From the NCBI GenBank assembly GCA_035772735.1, contig JASDFA010000001.1, forward strand, positions 77,340,001 to 77,404,000: a DNA stretch of 64,000 bases, written 5' to 3'. Position numbers and translations under genes: made by a program. How positions within the stretch are numbered: the first letter of the stretch is position 1; each line of letters starts with the position of its first letter. The notes below the pieces were generated by a model. The model was not told where the DNA came from. It saw only the letters and a list, made by a program, of their open reading frames with translations, and searched no databases. Below, in pieces: positions 21,969 through 32,669 of the stretch. Source of the DNA: Datura wrightii (lineage: Eukaryota > Streptophyta > Magnoliopsida > Solanales > Solanaceae).

Positions 21969-24252
21969 TGTCACGATCCGAATGTACACCCGGATCGTAG
22001 ATACGGGATAACAGACCCCGAGGGACCTAAGTCGATCCATGGCTCATGCATACAACTATCCTCATTCAAATAAGCGGAACGATAATCATAAAGATATAGC
22101 AGAAACGTAATCATAACATAGCATCAAGAAAGACCAACGTTTACATAGCTGAGTACTACATACTTGTCTGAAAGCCTCTAATACATAAGATGGGTTGATG
22201 GTACAACATCCCCAACAAACCTGACCAAAACTAAACGCAAACAACATGAAAATTTGTAAAACAGCCCTCAGAACATGAGGACTTACCAACAAGCTGAAAG
22301 CGTAAGCTGAGATGGCCTAAGGGTGAGGATGAGCCTGAGATCCGGACCCTGTATCATGAAACGATACATAATAGAAAGTATGCGGTCAGTACGTGAAATG
22401 TACTGAGTATACAAGGTAAGTAAAACGGACATTTTAAAATCAAAGTAAACTCAAAAATAGACATAAGAGAAGGACATCATGCTTGCATCAAAATTCTTCA
22501 CGATAAAACATAAGGCTCAAGACTTTTAAATCATTCATAATCATTCATTATCATAATTGTAAATAACTTTATCATAATATAACTTGAGCCAATAACATAA
22601 TTATAACAATGCATAAAACATGTGGAACAATGGGAGGACTCGTCATAACCGACACCATCATAGTAGAGCCTTTCATGATGCCCCACTGTCTCGCTCAAGT
22701 GGGCAGAGCCGACCCTGGATTACCAGGCGAGCGTCGTGCATAAGGCGTGATATCACATTTGAGGGGATCATTATCATAACATCATAATATTTACAACCCA
22801 TGGTGGCACGTGGTTATGAGATACTGGCGTAGTCCTTTGAACGTCGGGTTGTCCGGTGCTAGACACGGCTCCCCAAAACATGCATATACGCTCATACATG
22901 AATCATTAACATCATGCATAAAAGTTCATTGGCTAAGATATAACATTTATCATCATTGATCCCCTTAAAAACATGCTTATCCAAGAATCAAGGCCCTTTT
23001 CATCGGCCAACATCATAAATCGATAAATCATGAAATTCGTTTCATAAATCATAAATCATACTTTATCATGTGGGCATTGCCCAATACTTCATCATACTCA
23101 ATTATTTCAAAATATACTCATAAACATGGGTATCTTGGATTTATGCATTTCCGTAATCAATAAACTTAAAATAATGACTATTCATCATAAATCATAATTT
23201 CCATGAACTTTCATAAATGGGCAATTTAGATTTTAAAAGCTTGAAATATGAATTAAGGAAAATAATAATAAAACCTGCCCATCATGCGTATTTCCATAAA
23301 TAAAACTCAATTAAAACATACCCATAAGGAGAAATCACATTGATATGCTTTGGGTAAAACCCCATGGAATTTGAGTAGGAGAATTCATGACTTTAATCGA
23401 AATTGGGAATGGATGAGGAAGAATTCCACCCATTTTTAAACCCTACATACTTGGGAATGGAGAGACTCAAGTTCCTTAAACATCCACAAAGAAATTGAAG
23501 AAAATTTTGGGGAAGAAGGCCTTGAATCTCCCAAAAACCTCTCTAGAATCCTTGCATGAGAATGGGCATGCCTAAAGGACTTAACTCATATTATCATACT
23601 CAGAAAATATCCAAAACGATGTAGTTTAGGGGCTAAAATTGTGAAAAGGTCGAAAATACCTTTAAAATAATTTCCCTTAAAAATGCCCCATACGGACCAA
23701 CGACCGACCCAACGGGTCGTGGCAACATACCACGGCTCATGGTATTGAGTCGTCGGGTGCACTGCCTCATGACACATCTCAGATCCCTTCCCACGAATCT
23801 TTAGGATGAGTCGTTGCTTCAAACCATGGCTCATTGAATCAACCGTCATCAACTCCTTGACCAATCTGACTCCCTTTTCCACGAGCCTCACCACGACTCA
23901 TTGTGACTTTCAATAAGTCGTGGTTTCCATCCGTTGAATACACTGGAAACCTCAACCAACCAGTAACGACTTGAAACAATGGGTCGTTGTCTCTCACCAC
24001 GGATTGTAGGATGGCCTGTTGCTTCCTCCTCAGCCTAAGTCCCAACCTCCCAACGACTGGTGACAACGGCTCATTGTTCCTGACAACGGGTCGTTGTACC
24101 GTCCATTGTTTCCTCTGATTCCCTAACTTCCCAAACCACGACTTCATATGACGACATCGTAGGGTCGTCCTTCCTATGATATTTTTGCTAGTTTTCTGCA
24201 CTTTTCAATTTTAACTCCCGGGTCTATTATTAGGCCTTTCTGGGGTATTACA
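21969..24252 (-). repeat. 5' LTR of element A
   Basis: 2284 bp from TGTCACGATCC to GGGGTATTACA in plus sense, collinear with 3703-5991 and with numerous substitutions. The U3 keeps an inverted pair ACCACGACTCATTG / CAATAAGTCGTGGT at about 23891-23925. Confidence 0.9.
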
Positions 24253-25798
24253 GTAATCCTAGTCGGGAGGGCGTTCGTACCTTGCCAAGAGTAGAACCAT
24301 GAAAGGCGTGATATCACTATGTAAAGGGGAAATTTGGGCCAAGGGACAGTCAGAAGAGAGGTCTCAACATGTCCTACGGTGGCACGTAGTTATGAGATCC
24401 GGCGTAGAACCCGGGCCCCGAACCTACTCAGTATTAAATAGAACTCTCAAAACATATATAGTGCTCATAGTATATTATGCATGAGATTCATGGGCTAGTT
24501 AAATCATGATAATCATAAACATGCTTGTAAATTCGTGAACTAGCCATGAGAGCAAGGCCTGTGAGTCGTCCAAAGACATAATTAGTAAATCATGGGATTC
24601 ATGCATACTTGTATATCATATATAAATTTTGTACATCATCAAATCATAATGGGTATTTGAATAAATTCATATTTCAAATCATAAATCATGATGGATTTAT
24701 GAATATCAACAATTTAAGTAAAGATCTTAACTTAATTCATCATAGAACATACATAACTAGGCTTAGTTTAGTAGAAAAATTAATAATTTTATAATCAAAA
24801 TAGTTGTAGAATCTTATCATAATTCAAAAAATATAATATAAATCACAAAAGAAAATAACCCATTAATAGATCATTAAAATCCCACAAGATTTAAGTTAAA
24901 AACCATAAGCTTTTTTTATCAAATTTCATGAATTAGGAAAGATTGGGCATGTGTGTGAATGAAAACACCCATTCGTAACCCTACATACCTGGAGAAACTC
25001 AAATATCACTACTCCTTGAAAGCCCAAAGGGAAATTGACGAAGAACACCTTGAAGACTAGCTTGATCACCTCTAAATTTTCTAAATTTTGCATGCATGAG
25101 AATGAATAGGCTAGGAGGGCTTAACCTATATTAATACATTCATAAAATAACTTAAACCGACGTAGTTTAGGACCTTAGAGCGTAGGAATAACGAAAATAC
25201 CCTTAATGAAAAACCCTGAAAATCTGCATTGGGTGTACTAACGGGCGTACCAACATTAGAGGATACCATGACTAGTTGTACCAATCCATCACATGCACTG
25301 CCAAATTCTTGATCTCAGTTTCAACCCACGACTCAGCAGGACGAGTCGTCCTTTCATCCAACGGGTCGTTGATTCGATCATTACTTCCTCCTGAAGATCC
25401 TGTACTTCTCCTCACAACGAGCCTCACCACGACTCGTTGTTTCCTCCAACGAGTCGTGGTTAGCTTCCATTAGGTCCATTGGAAAAATATAGACAAACCA
25501 TACAAGGACTCGTTACATCTAATGACAGGTCGTGGGATGACTTGTTACCTCCCCTAATGCGAAAGTCCAATACCACCCACGATTGCAAATGACAATTCAT
25601 TGTTCCCAACATTGAGTCGTTACATCACTCGTTGCTTCCACTGTCACCAGACATGGACCTTCCCACAACTGCTTCCCATGGGTCATTGGTTGGACCAACA
25701 ATCCGTTGGGTCGTCCGTCCTGTGGGGTTTTTTCAGTTTCAGCCAACTTTCAAATTTTAAATCCCGGGTCTAATCTTAGGCATTTTCTGGGTATTACA
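24253..25798 (-). repeat. 3' LTR of element D (partial)
   Basis: Collinear with about 37662-39261. It begins directly at the right end of element A with TAATCCTAGTCGGGAGG. A perfect 14-bp inverted repeat, ACCACGACTCGTTG (25427-25440) and CAACGAGTCGTGGT (25448-25461), lies in U3. Confidence 0.9.
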
Positions 25799-25957
25799 AT
25801 ATCTCCTCCTTGGGAACATTAATCCTCGAATGTTGGAAACAAGCAGAAAACAGAGACATGCCATCATTACACTCAAATACTGATCATTCAAATCGAAAAC
25901 TGATGGAATGACTATCTCCGACTCAAACCATATAGCTGAACTGATTTCATGATACAT

Positions 25958-26217
25958 TGCTTCGTCGAATTAATTTACTAAATATATATATATAAACAAT
26001 AAAAATAAAATATAAAATATAAATAATAAAAGGACACTACTTATTTACAAAGTTGTGCATTTGCTTGATGGTTAGGCATTCTCTCTTTCAAGTAGAAGGT
26101 CATGGGTTCAAGCTCTTTTAGCCTCATTTTTTAAACTTTTTTACTCTTACTCTTTCATTTACTCATCTTTTAAAATTGTGGCACCGCTTATGAAGAATTC
26201 TGCGTACGCCGCTGCAT
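25958..26217. mobile_element. 260-bp SINE-like or MITE-like insertion in element D
   Basis: Element A has no such sequence at the matching place. The insert is flanked by ATACAT on both sides (25952-25957, 26218-26223). In plus sense it contains TTGCTTGATGGTTAGGC and, about 25 nt later, GGTCATGGGTTCAAGCTC, resembling tRNA-type box A and box B. I recall similar dispersed repeats in Solanaceae; the class (SINE or not) is uncertain. Confidence 0.6.
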
Positions 26218-26289
26218 ATACATAAAAGAAACTTGAACACATGAACTGAACATGAAAACTAAATAGAGTTTTAAAGAAAAACTGATACC

Positions 26290-27027
26290 TCAAGTTGGAA
26301 CTGAGTCGGTAAAGAATAAGTGCGGGTATCTAGCCATCATATCTGCTTCGGCTTCCCATGTAGCTCCTTCAACATGATGATTCCTCCATAACACTTTAAC
26401 TGAAGCTACTTCTTTGTTCCTTAACCTCCGAACCTGACGATCCAATATTTCCACCGGAACCTCCTCATAGCTAAGGCTATCTTTTACACCAACACTGTCC
26501 ACAGGGACAACTAGAGATGGATCACCCAAATATTTCTTCAAAAGCAATACATGAAACACCAGATGCACAGAAGATAACTCCGAGGGCAACTCCAATTCAT
26601 ACGCCACCTTGCCAACTCTTCTCACAATCCGATAGGGGCCAACGTAGCGGGGACTAAGTTTCCCTTTCTTTCCAAACCACATCACTCCCTTCATGGGAGA
26701 CACCCTCAGAAATACCCAGTCATTGACTTCAAATTCTAATTCTCTCCTTCTCATGTCCGTATAAGACTTTTGGCAACTCTGGGTAGTTTTTAAACTGTCT
26801 CTTATCAACTGAACCTTCTTTATTGCTTCATGAACCGAATCTAGACCTATCATAGCTGCCTCACCAACCTCAAACCATCCAATGAGAAATCTACATATCC
26901 GCCCATAGAGAGCCTCAAACGGCACCATCTGAATACTAGAGTGATAGTTGTTATTGTAGGCAAATTCGATCAGGGGTAAGTGATCATCCCGACTACCCTT
27001 GAAGTCCATCATGCATTCTCTCAACAT
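26290..27027 (-). pseudogene. Element D integrase C-terminus plus chromodomain
   Basis: A 245-codon open frame: EFAYNNNYHSSIQMVPFEALY, then WFEVGEAAMIG, LSPRYVGPYRIVRRVGKVAY, ELPSELSSVHLVFHVLLLKK, and the chromodomain EVASVKVLWRNHHVEGATWE ending PHLF. It is longer and better preserved than the element A copy. The catalytic core to its right is interrupted (27028-27310), so no complete integrase can be made. Confidence 0.9.
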
Positions 27028-27627
27028 GTCTTTGAGAGTCTGGATTGTCCTCTCTACTTGACCATCCGTTTGTGGGTGAAATGTTGTATTGAGCTTAACC
27101 CGCGTACCAAGTCCTTTTTGAAATCACCTCCAAAACTAAGAGGTAAATTGAGTACCTCAATCTGAAATGATGGATAAGGGAACCCCATGCAATCAGACCA
27201 ACTCCCGAATATATAGTTTGGCATAATCCTCTGTCGAGTCCGTGGTTTTAACCGGTAGAAAATGAGCAGCCTTGGTCAGCCTGTCTGCCACAACCCAAAT
27301 GGAATCATATTATTGATGAGTACAAGGTAATCTTGTTATGCAATCCATATTAATCTCTTCCAACTTCCAAGTAGAAATGCTGATATCCTGAAGTATGTCT
27401 CCCAACCTTTGATGCTCAGCCTTTACTTGCTGACAGTTCGGACACTTGGCTATGAATTCCGCAATATCCTTCTTCATGCCATTCCACCAATAGGTTTCCT
27501 GTAAGTCACGGTACATCTTTGTGGCACTCAGATGGATAGAATACCTGGATCCATGAGCCTCATGCAACATTCGGCTCCTCAAATCATCAACATTTGGAAC
27601 ACATAAGCGATCCTGGTAGCGAAGCAC
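27028..27627 (-). pseudogene. Element D integrase N-terminal zinc region and core, broken
   Basis: The frame 27310-27627 shows LHEAHGSRYSIH, MYRDLQETYWWNGMKKD and KCPNCQQVKAEHQ, an intact H-H-C-C zinc-binding set. From 27310 down to 27028 the D-D-E core is present only in frames with stops and shifts. Confidence 0.8.
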
Positions 27628-27639
27628 ACCATCTCCCCC

Positions 27640-28217
27640 TTAGGAGAAGACCTCCACCTTCTGACTTTGAACGGCTTCCTTCAACTTTACCAACATCGGG
27701 TCCTCATCTTGCCTAGCTTTCACATCAGTCACCAAGGATGACTCTGATCCATTCTGGACAACAACACCGCCATCAGTCGAGTCAACCAACCTAGCGAGTC
27801 GATGCACATCTTTCACCAACTCCCTCTTCCCCTCATCCACATGGGACACACTCTCCAAAAAAGAGTCTGCTAAGTGCGTCCGCTACCATACTAGCCTTAT
27901 CCGGATGGTAAAGGATACTCATATCGTAGTCCTTGAATAGTTCCAACCACCTCCTTTGTCGAAAATTGAGATCCTTCTAAGTGAACACATATTGTAAGCT
28001 CTGATGGTCCGTAAACACATCCATGTAGACCCCATACAAATAATGTTGCCATATCTTCAATGCGAACACCATCACGGCTAATTCAAGATCATAGGTCGGG
28101 TAATTTTTCTCATGGACTTTCAATTGTCTGGAGGCATAGGCTACGACTTTCCCGTGCTGCATCAGTACACACCCAAGTCCGATTCTTGAAGCATCACAAT
28201 ACACCACGAATCCGTCG
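27640..28217 (-). pseudogene. Element D RNase H and linker
   Basis: Frame 27977-28207 carries VYCDASRIGLGCVLMQHGK, LKVHEKNYPTYDLELAVMVF and FTDHQSLQYVFT, with the RNase H acidic residues D, E, D. A linker frame follows (27640-27858). The right end is cut by element C at 28218-28222. Confidence 0.85.
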
Positions 28218-28222
28218 GTACC

Positions 28223-29607
28223 TGATCACGGGCAAAAATAGCATGCCCGAGATACGCTTTATGACTTAAATTAGTCTTGTTTATCTAAGTTATTGTATAC
28301 ATTTTCATGTAATTTTATATGAATGTGAAGATATGTGCTAACCAACATGATTAGCCTTTGTTTTGTAGGTTTTTATGACTTTTGAGTAACTAATCCATGA
28401 GTTGGTGAAGTAGAGGCTTGGAAACGGAATTAACTCGTGAACGTCGGCAAAGAGGAGGCACAAAACAGCACACCTGCGCGTCAGCAACGTGCCATGGCAG
28501 GCTGGCTGCGCGACATGGAGGTGTCAACGCGCTACCCAAGTAGCGTGACACGCTGCCAACGCGGCAGGGTGCTGTCGAGGCCAAATTTCGGGTGATTTCC
28601 AGAGAGCTGTCGCGTTGCCTCCGTGTCACGGAGGCAGTGCTCCGCGATGCACTCCGTGACACGTTGCTTGTTATTCCGGAAAAAATTCCCACTAATATAA
28701 ATAGCACACTTAGGTTTTATTTTAGATATTCTGACTGGGTGGAGCAAGAACGTGGGTTATAGGCAGTTGACGGGACGAAATTAACAGGGTTTTTCTCTCT
28801 TTCCTTCTTCTTGTATTCAATTGCTTGTATGTTTAACACTCATTTAACGATGTTTAATCCACAAATGAGTGGCTAATTCATCTTCTTGCTGAGGTTAAGA
28901 ACAATTGTAATGAAATGTGATTATTGATTCTTTGGTTTTTCATCTTTTCTTCCATGGTTGTTCTATTGATTCTTGTTCTTACTGCATTAATGTGTGGCCT
29001 ACGTTAATGTACATCTAAAAAGTCCGGTTTCACTCGAGAGAGCAAGAAATTGGAAAGTTGTGAATTAATAGGATATGATCCTTTCTTAGTTTGGGAAAAT
29101 TGAGAATTGATTTACCTTCAGGATAGAAATATACCTGAAAGTCGTATTAGTCAATTTAGGAATTGGTTTTGTATGGCTAGAACATGAATTGCATTTAATC
29201 ACAGAAATGTAGGTGGATGGTTCATGATTCTTAAGTGGGGTTAAATACGAGTGTTTTAATCCCTTGGCAATAATTCTTGACTAGCAACCAAAGGAAAAGG
29301 CTAACCAAATTATATCGTCAATTAATTTCATTACATGTTCGCTTAACCTCAGCATGCTCACATTCATAGTTCAGACTCACATTAGATAATTGTTTTAGAC
29401 TTAGCATAATTATTATAAATCAAAATATCAAAAACTCTTGGTTACACTGTTGTCTGCATTTTTAGAATTGAAATATAGTACACTTGAGCAGATTGCACTT
29501 CATCCCAGTCCCTGTGGGATCGATACTTGGCTTACTTAAGCCACTTTACTACTTGTTCGACCACGTGCACTTGCGTGTAGTTTTATACCCATATAACAGA
29601 CCGAACA
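28223..29607 (+). repeat. 5' LTR of element C
   Basis: 1385 bp. TATA box TATAAATA at 28696-28703. The U3 inverted-repeat module is at 28623-28665, and next to it is a tighter palindrome, TGCCTCCGTG (28616-28625) with CACGGAGGCA (28627-28636). Confidence 0.93.
28623..28665. repeat. U3 inverted-repeat module, element C 5' LTR
   Basis: GTGTCACGGAG (28623-28633), 18 nt, then CTCCGTGACACGTT (28652-28665). The module ends 30 nt before the TATA box. Confidence 0.9.
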
Positions 29608-29613
29608 AGTTTT

Positions 29614-29631
29614 TGGCGCCATTGCCGGGGA
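29614..29631 (+). promoter_or_regulatory. Element C primer-binding site (tRNA-Asp)
   Basis: TGGCGCCATTGCCGGGGA, six bases after the LTR end. One mismatch to the complement of the plant tRNA-Asp 3' end. Confidence 0.85.
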
Positions 29632-29732
29632 CTAGCAATTGGTGAATTTTTCTTAAGTGTAAATTTACTATTTTTTTTTCTAAGTGCTGACAACTTGGTC
29701 TTAGTGTTTGTTTTAATTCTTTTTTATATTTT

Positions 29733-30725
29733 TTGATTTTATATTATTTTTCTTCTTTTTCGGATACCCTTATTGACATGACATCGTGGAATACAAATGG
29801 TTTAAATGGCGGATACTCATATTTTGGCGAATCTTGTCTGAATTGCGGAGGACACCACTCGTGGCAACACTGTAACACGTGCAATATATGTGGTGATCAA
29901 GATGGCCATTGGGATGGCTGTCCGAATGCATATTCCCCTCCCCCAAGCCCCTACTATGATCCTTCTGTTGTTTTTGCTGAATATAGGCATGCTGAAATTG
30001 AGGACTTGGGACACCAAGCTCAAATAGAAGACATGCTGAAACAACTCCTGGAGCAATCAGAAGCAATGAAGGAGGCGATGACAGTATTGAGAATTCAGCA
30101 AGAAGAGAATGCAGAGGCTCTAGAAAGGATGAGCGTCAAATTCATGGAGATGATTGCTGAGGCTGAAGCTTGTGATAAATTGCAGGTGATAGTTTTAGCC
30201 GATATTCAAGAGGAACTACAAGAGGAAGACAAGGGTGAATTTTTGGATGAAGCCCAACAATTAGAATGTCTTGAGTGTCCCTGTGATGGGCTCACACATA
30301 TGGAAAATTCATTCATGGAAGAAGAGATAGAGTATCCCCCAGTTGACATTAATGGACAGATAGATGTCGATGCTGAGAAGGCGTATACAAGTAAAGAGGT
30401 CCAGCACAATGCAGTTTCAGAGTTGAGGTTTATTGGACCACACTCGAAGCATTTTTCGACATTAAGTTTGGTTGAAAACATAGAAATAGAGTCTTCCAAG
30501 CTTATAGAGAAATGTCTAGAGGAGGACCAAGCCCCATATATTTTAAAATTTGCTAACTCGGAGAGACAAAATGACTTCGCTTACTTAAGGGCCAATAAGT
30601 TCAAAAGGCAACATCTACTGCTTGGTCCTTACAATTTTTCACCACCACCCCTGGAGCATAAGAGGAAATTAGAGAAGAAATTAGGGGTGAGATTCATATC
30701 CTCAAGGTGGAGGAAAAAGCGGTGA
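29733..30725 (+). CDS. Unrecognised element C protein with two zinc-knuckle-like motifs
   Basis: The open frame has 330 codons. The likelier start is the second Met (29778, MTSWNTNGLNGGY), giving 315 residues, because the first 15 residues are translated U-rich leader. Near the N-terminus are CLNCGGHHSWQHC (CX2CX3HX4C) and CNICGDQDGHWDGC (CX2CX5HX3C), both close to the nucleocapsid CX2CX4HX4C knuckle. Then comes a proline/tyrosine stretch, an acidic helical region rich in Glu, Gln and Met (about residues 80-165, probably coiled coil), a second acidic region, and a basic C-terminus (KRKLEKKL, SSRWRKKR). It has no protease or polymerase motifs. Sitting where B has gag-protease, it may bind element RNA and recruit it into particles of a helper element; this is inference. 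The frame is intact in a copy with LTRs about 98% identical. Confidence 0.75.
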   Translation: MILYYFSSFSDTLIDMTSWNTNGLNGGYSYFGESCLNCGGHHSWQHCNTCNICGDQDGHWDGCPNAYSPPPSPYYDPSVVFAEYRHAEIEDLGHQAQIEDMLKQLLEQSEAMKEAMTVLRIQQEENAEALERMSVKFMEMIAEAEACDKLQVIVLADIQEELQEEDKGEFLDEAQQLECLECPCDGLTHMENSFMEEEIEYPPVDINGQIDVDAEKAYTSKEVQHNAVSELRFIGPHSKHFSTLSLVENIEIESSKLIEKCLEEDQAPYILKFANSERQNDFAYLRANKFKRQHLLLGPYNFSPPPLEHKRKLEKKLGVRFISSRWRKKR

Positions 30726-30732
30726 AACTTGA

Positions 30733-30751
30733 TACGTCGTGCCGCGACGTA
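30733..30751 (+). other. Conserved hairpin after the element C stop codon
   Basis: TACGTCGTGCCGCGACGTA forms a perfect 7-bp stem with a 5-nt loop, 7 nt after the TGA. About 16 nt further on, CTTGGGAGGCAACCCAAG forms a 6-bp stem with a 6-nt loop. Both are conserved in B1 and B2. Confidence 0.8.
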
Positions 30752-32669
30752 AAATTAGGCGCTGCTTGGGAGGCAACCCAAGGGTACCATGGGTACCATT
30801 TTAATTTCTTGCATTTAAGTTGATTTTATTTATTTTTCATCTTGTGTTGTTTTGGTGGAAAGTTAAGCACAGATGGAGGGGAAGTCTGAGTACCCGTGGA
30901 GGAGGAAGCTAACAAGCATGGAAGAGAAAAAGTGTGGGGTCGAACACCCACTTGTGCAAAGTTGAAGAAAGGCATGTTGTTAGCTAGGCCTAAAGGCCTC
31001 AGGGAGTATTTCTCACCCTCTTTAAATGTTAAGTTGATGCTATGAGGACATAGCATGATTCAAGTGTGGGGTGAGGAAAATTTTAAAATTTTTGTGCTTA
31101 ACGATTTTTGGTGAATATAATGCTTGTGAAAAAATTTGGAAAAAATTTTTTTTTTTTTTGTGAGTCAAGCATGACTTCATCACCCGTTGGTTTTTCTTTT
31201 CGGTTCTTTTCCGACGGGGGGTCTTTAAACCGAAGAATAAAAATTTTACTGACATTTTTAGTCATAGTTAGAGACTGTTTCCGACTGATGGATGGATGAC
31301 GACCATCTTGAGAAAAATTAGTCATTAGGTTGGTTTTTGAACCCGTAGCTAATTGATGGATTGATATTCTTGTTATGTGCTATAAACGATTGTAAGATGC
31401 AAGGATGTTTAGTGTTGAAGCATGCAAGTGGTACACCTATGTTTGAGACACCTAGGCTCTTGAATTTGACTTGATATGATTGAAGCTTAATTTTGAATTC
31501 TTGTGATTAGCTGAGTTAAGAGTCTGCGGAATGTGTCTTGAATTGAGCATGTGCTGTGAGTGTAAGTTTTTCGAATATTCCGTGCTATTGTGGAATATCT
31601 AGAACTTTCCTGGTGTGTATATAAAATGAAATGAAGGATGTGAATTGTAGGAGATGATTTAGGCATTTCTTTGAATAAACATAAATGTTATCCCTCACTT
31701 TACCTACCTTGAATATTTAATCCTAGTTAGCCCCATTGAGCCTTGAGCCTATTCTTTGATAGCTACAACATAAGCTTAATCCTTTTTCTTTCATTAGCCT
31801 TGAATTTGATCCAAAACTCCTAAGCGCTTAAGTGAAAAAATTCCAAAGAATGAGGGAGTGAGAAGCGTGAAAAAGAAGAAAAAGTAGAAGTTGTGAAAGT
31901 TGAGAAAAGGACAAAGGTGCACTTGTGTAAAAATGGTTGATTATTAGTAGGGAGTAAGAAAATAAATGAATGAAAAAATTTTTTTTGCTTAAGTACTCCT
32001 TACTACTAAGCTGAGTGTGCTTAAAGTAATGGGAACAAGAAGAGAAAATTCAGGATTGAAAAGAATGAGGGTGAAGTAAGGGAAGAGATATCCTTAATGA
32101 AGGTTGAAGTTATTAAAAGCGCTTGGGGGAAGATAGTCACTATTACAGGCCAGAATAGTACCTACCCGTCCCTTAGCTTACATTACAACCTATTAAGTCC
32201 TACTTGATCTTACGTTCAAACATCCTTAAATTAGTGGAGTAAAACACTAAGGGCAAGCTTATGGGTCATTACATGATGCATGTGAATTCTTTGTGAGAGT
32301 GAGCGTAATTCTATTCATTTACCCATACATGTTGTGATTTAAAAGATTTGCGTGTGAAAATGGGTAACTCTCTTGTTGTGAGGGCACATGTTTAATGAAG
32401 GATATAATTCATGTTGGATTTCTTGATCAGTTGATTTGCATGAGTTTGCTAAGATAGAGAGTCAATTCTTGAGGTTAGGAAGTCTTAACATAATTGTATT
32501 CCATTTCAATGATTAAATCGTGCATGTTCTATTTTTAGCTTGCTATCTTAAACAGTCATTGTCGCTGTAGCTTGAATTGTCTTGCTAAAATTAGCTATGT
32601 GTAAGTCTTCGTGTGCATGAGATGTAAAAGGTTTGTTCGAGGACGAACAAGGCTTTAAGTGTGGGGTTG
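30752..32669 (+). other. Element C 3' non-coding region with two purine-tract-like blocks
   Basis: No supported ORF. CAAGTGTGGGGTGAGG at about 31060-31076 and TTAAGTGTGGGGTTG just before the 3' LTR are two similar blocks, each preceded by GAGGAC. The 1.6 kb between them is homologous to 14412-16020 in reverse complement. A run of about 15 T lies near 31147-31160. Confidence 0.75.

Larger units (their letters stand above)
3703..24252 (-). mobile_element. Element A: Ty3/gypsy chromovirus (Tekay/Del-like), nested, inactive
   Basis: Two direct LTRs (3703-5991 and 21969-24252) bracket a minus-strand internal region in the order gag, protease, RT/RNase H, integrase, chromodomain. The 5' LTR is followed by a perfect 12-nt initiator-Met-type primer site at 21953-21964, and a purine-rich tract precedes the 3' LTR. 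Integrase is interrupted at 7475 by the 10.8 kb insertion B. The right end is flanked by GTAAT; the left end is preceded by GTAAA, a one-base mismatch. The left LTR begins GGACACGATCC instead of TGTCACGATCC. Every coding segment is broken, so the copy is dead. The chromodomain and gene order place it with chromoviruses. Confidence 0.9.

Noticed and set aside
26074..26125. Possible tRNA gene (box A/B-like phrases)
   Set aside because: No acceptor stem or anticodon arm can be folded; it fits a tRNA-derived repeat better.
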